This document shows, one piece after another, positions 4,986 through 5,959 of a stretch of 5,959 bases of DNA (position 1 is the first letter of the stretch; the number at the start of each line of letters is the position of its first letter). The notes under the pieces are model-generated. The model did not search any database, was not told the origin of the DNA, and saw nothing but the letters and a program-made list of their open reading frames with translations. A program made the position numbers and the translations under genes. The DNA is from JBBPYA01 sp038200385. Lineage in GTDB: Bacteria; Actinomycetota; Actinomycetes; Mycobacteriales; Geodermatophilaceae. The stretch spans positions 1-5,959 of the forward strand of contig JBBPYA010000306.1 in the NCBI GenBank assembly GCA_038200385.1, given 5' to 3'.

Positions 4986-5104
4986 GACTTGTTCCTTCCA
5001 AGGTCGGGTCGTGCTGACTGCTCCAGGATCAGGTCCGGGCGCCTCGAAGGCATCCGGGAGAACCCTGTTCCGCACCCTGAGCTTTCCCTGATCCGTTTGC
5101 GGAC

Positions 5105-5842
5105 TCAGCCGACCAGCTCGTCGAGGTACTGCGGCAGCATCCGCCACCAGGTCGGCCACTGGTGGTCCCATTCCGGGCCCCAGTTGTCAACCCGGTTCGG
5201 GATCTGCTTGTCCCCCAGCGCTGCGCCCATCGTCTCGGACTCGCCGATGTTCTCCCACTGCCCCTCGCCGGTGGCGAGGACGACGAAGCGCTGTCGCAAC
5301 AGGTCCAGATCCGGCCCCTGCAGGCCGGGCAGGAACTGCACGGGTGCGGAGTAGTACAGGTCCTTGGTCCACGGCCGGTCGTAGAACCGCTCGATGGTGT
5401 AGCTGCCGCTCATCCCCACCGCCGCGCGGAACACGTCGGGGTACCGGCACAGCACGGCAACGGCGTTGAACGCCCCGATCGAGGCGCCGGCTGCGATCAC
5501 CTGCAGCGGGTCGCCGACATCGGCGTGGATCGCCGGCACGATCTCCCGGCGTACGACGTCGTGGAACTGGTTGAGCAGCCACAGCCGGTGCTGCGGCGAA
5601 CCGGTCTTGGCCACCATCGCTTGCCCCGCGACGCTGTCGACGGAGTACAGCTTGACCCGGCCGGCGTCCAGCAGCGGCTGGCAGGCCTCGATCAGCCGGT
5701 TGCGCTCGATCTCCTCGGCGTCGCCACCGGCCGTCGGGAACACCAGCACCGGCCGGCCGAAATTGCCCCACCGGACGAGGCTGATCTCAGCCTGGATCCG
5801 CTCGGAGTACCACCGCTGGCTCGCCTTCACCGTCCAGCACAC
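5105..5842 (-). CDS. Esterase family protein, alpha/beta-hydrolase fold
   Basis: A 245-residue putative esterase (PF00756-like, as in Fes and antigen 85 relatives); no natural substrate can be assigned. The N-terminal strand region WGNFGRPVLVFPTAGGDAEE carries the oxyanion-side loop. The nucleophile elbow is G119-A-S121-I-G123, with Ser121 as likely catalytic residue. The C-terminal WGPEWDHQWPTWW supplies the likely catalytic His227. An acidic partner probably lies around VLATGEGQWEN (190-198), but this is uncertain. No signal peptide or membrane helix is visible, so it is probably cytoplasmic. The start is uncertain: the GTG at 5842 is the first possible codon after the upstream gene, 7 nt behind its stop, with no clear Shine-Dalgarno, so translational coupling is likely. 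A GTG at 5830 is an alternative. It sits directly behind a second esterase-type gene. Confidence 0.87.
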   Translation of the reverse strand: MCWTVKASQRWYSERIQAEISLVRWGNFGRPVLVFPTAGGDAEEIERNRLIEACQPLLDAGRVKLYSVDSVAGQAMVAKTGSPQHRLWLLNQFHDVVRREIVPAIHADVGDPLQVIAAGASIGAFNAVAVLCRYPDVFRAAVGMSGSYTIERFYDRPWTKDLYYSAPVQFLPGLQGPDLDLLRQRFVVLATGEGQWENIGESETMGAALGDKQIPNRVDNWGPEWDHQWPTWWRMLPQYLDELVG

Positions 5843-5849
5843 CGCGCAG

Positions 5850-5959
5850 TCATTCGTAGAAGTACTTCTGCGGTCCGGGGTAGATCCATGACAGCCCTTC
5901 CTGCAGCCGATCCCGCCAGTTCTCCCAGCTGTGGCCGTCCCTGGCCTCCACGTACCGCA
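5850..5959 (-). CDS. C-terminal end of a second esterase-type gene (5' part outside window)
   Basis: Only the last 35 codons are present, ending in TGA at 5850-5852. The visible peptide includes RYVEARDGHSWENWRDRLQE and ends GLSWIYPGPQKYFYE. The DGHSWENWRDRL pattern is typical of the C-terminal end of enterochelin-esterase-like (Fes-type) hydrolases, in which this His belongs to the catalytic triad. The gene is too short for ORF calling but clearly coding. It lies 7 nt upstream of the next esterase gene on the same strand, so the two probably form an operon. Substrate and full domain structure cannot be seen. Confidence 0.78.
   Translation of the reverse strand, partial: RYVEARDGHSWENWRDRLQEGLSWIYPGPQKYFYE

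Noticed and set aside
5060..5071. LexA-like GAAC/GTTC palindrome upstream of PspC
   Set aside because: The half sites are separated by 3 nt, not 4, and the flanks do not match the SOS box consensus.

Overview
The window is high-GC DNA with strongly G/C-biased third codon positions and GGAG-type ribosome binding sites. Several of its families are typical of actinobacteria: a CDP-alcohol phosphatidyltransferase followed by a DUF881 protein, a PspC-domain protein, and a PRC-barrel/DUF2382 stress protein. The phosphatidyltransferase-DUF881 order matches Rv1822 (pgsA2)-Rv1823 of Mycobacterium tuberculosis. I infer a soil-type actinobacterium and cannot name the genus. All genes but one lie on the minus strand.

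Positions 1-1470 (minus) hold a tight transcription unit: dodecin, CDP-alcohol phosphatidyltransferase, then a DUF881 membrane protein cut by the left edge. A TTGACA-type promoter precedes dodecin, and its -35 box sits inside an inverted repeat. The phosphatidyltransferase has no ATG, GTG or TTG at its true N-terminus. Its frame opens directly after the dodecin TAG stop, in the same frame, so it must start at a CTG or be made by readthrough.

Positions 1471-1788 are non-coding, with the dodecin promoter and two hairpins that probably terminate the next unit. Positions 1789-3626 (minus) hold three codirectional, probably stress-related genes: a multi-helix membrane protein of the mechanosensitive-channel type without an MscS beta domain, a PRC-barrel/DUF2382 protein, and a 61-residue hypothetical protein.

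Positions 3627-4165 are mostly unassigned. They contain a doubtful small ORF that overlaps the channel gene start by ATGA, a hairpin, and a near-consensus CRP/GlxR-type palindrome upstream of the only plus-strand gene, a RimJ/RimL-like GNAT acetyltransferase (4166-4741). That gene converges on a small PspC-domain gene. The two TGA stops lie symmetrically in the arms of one 9-bp hairpin, a compact bidirectional terminator.

Positions 5105-5959 (minus) carry two consecutive esterase-family genes of the alpha/beta-hydrolase fold. The upstream one is present only as its last 35 codons.

I see no CRISPR array, transposon, tRNA or rRNA, and no clear novel multi-gene system. The most unusual points are the dodecin/phosphatidyltransferase junction, a dodecin lacking the flavin-stacking tryptophan, the CRP-like site, and the stop-codon-embedding terminator.
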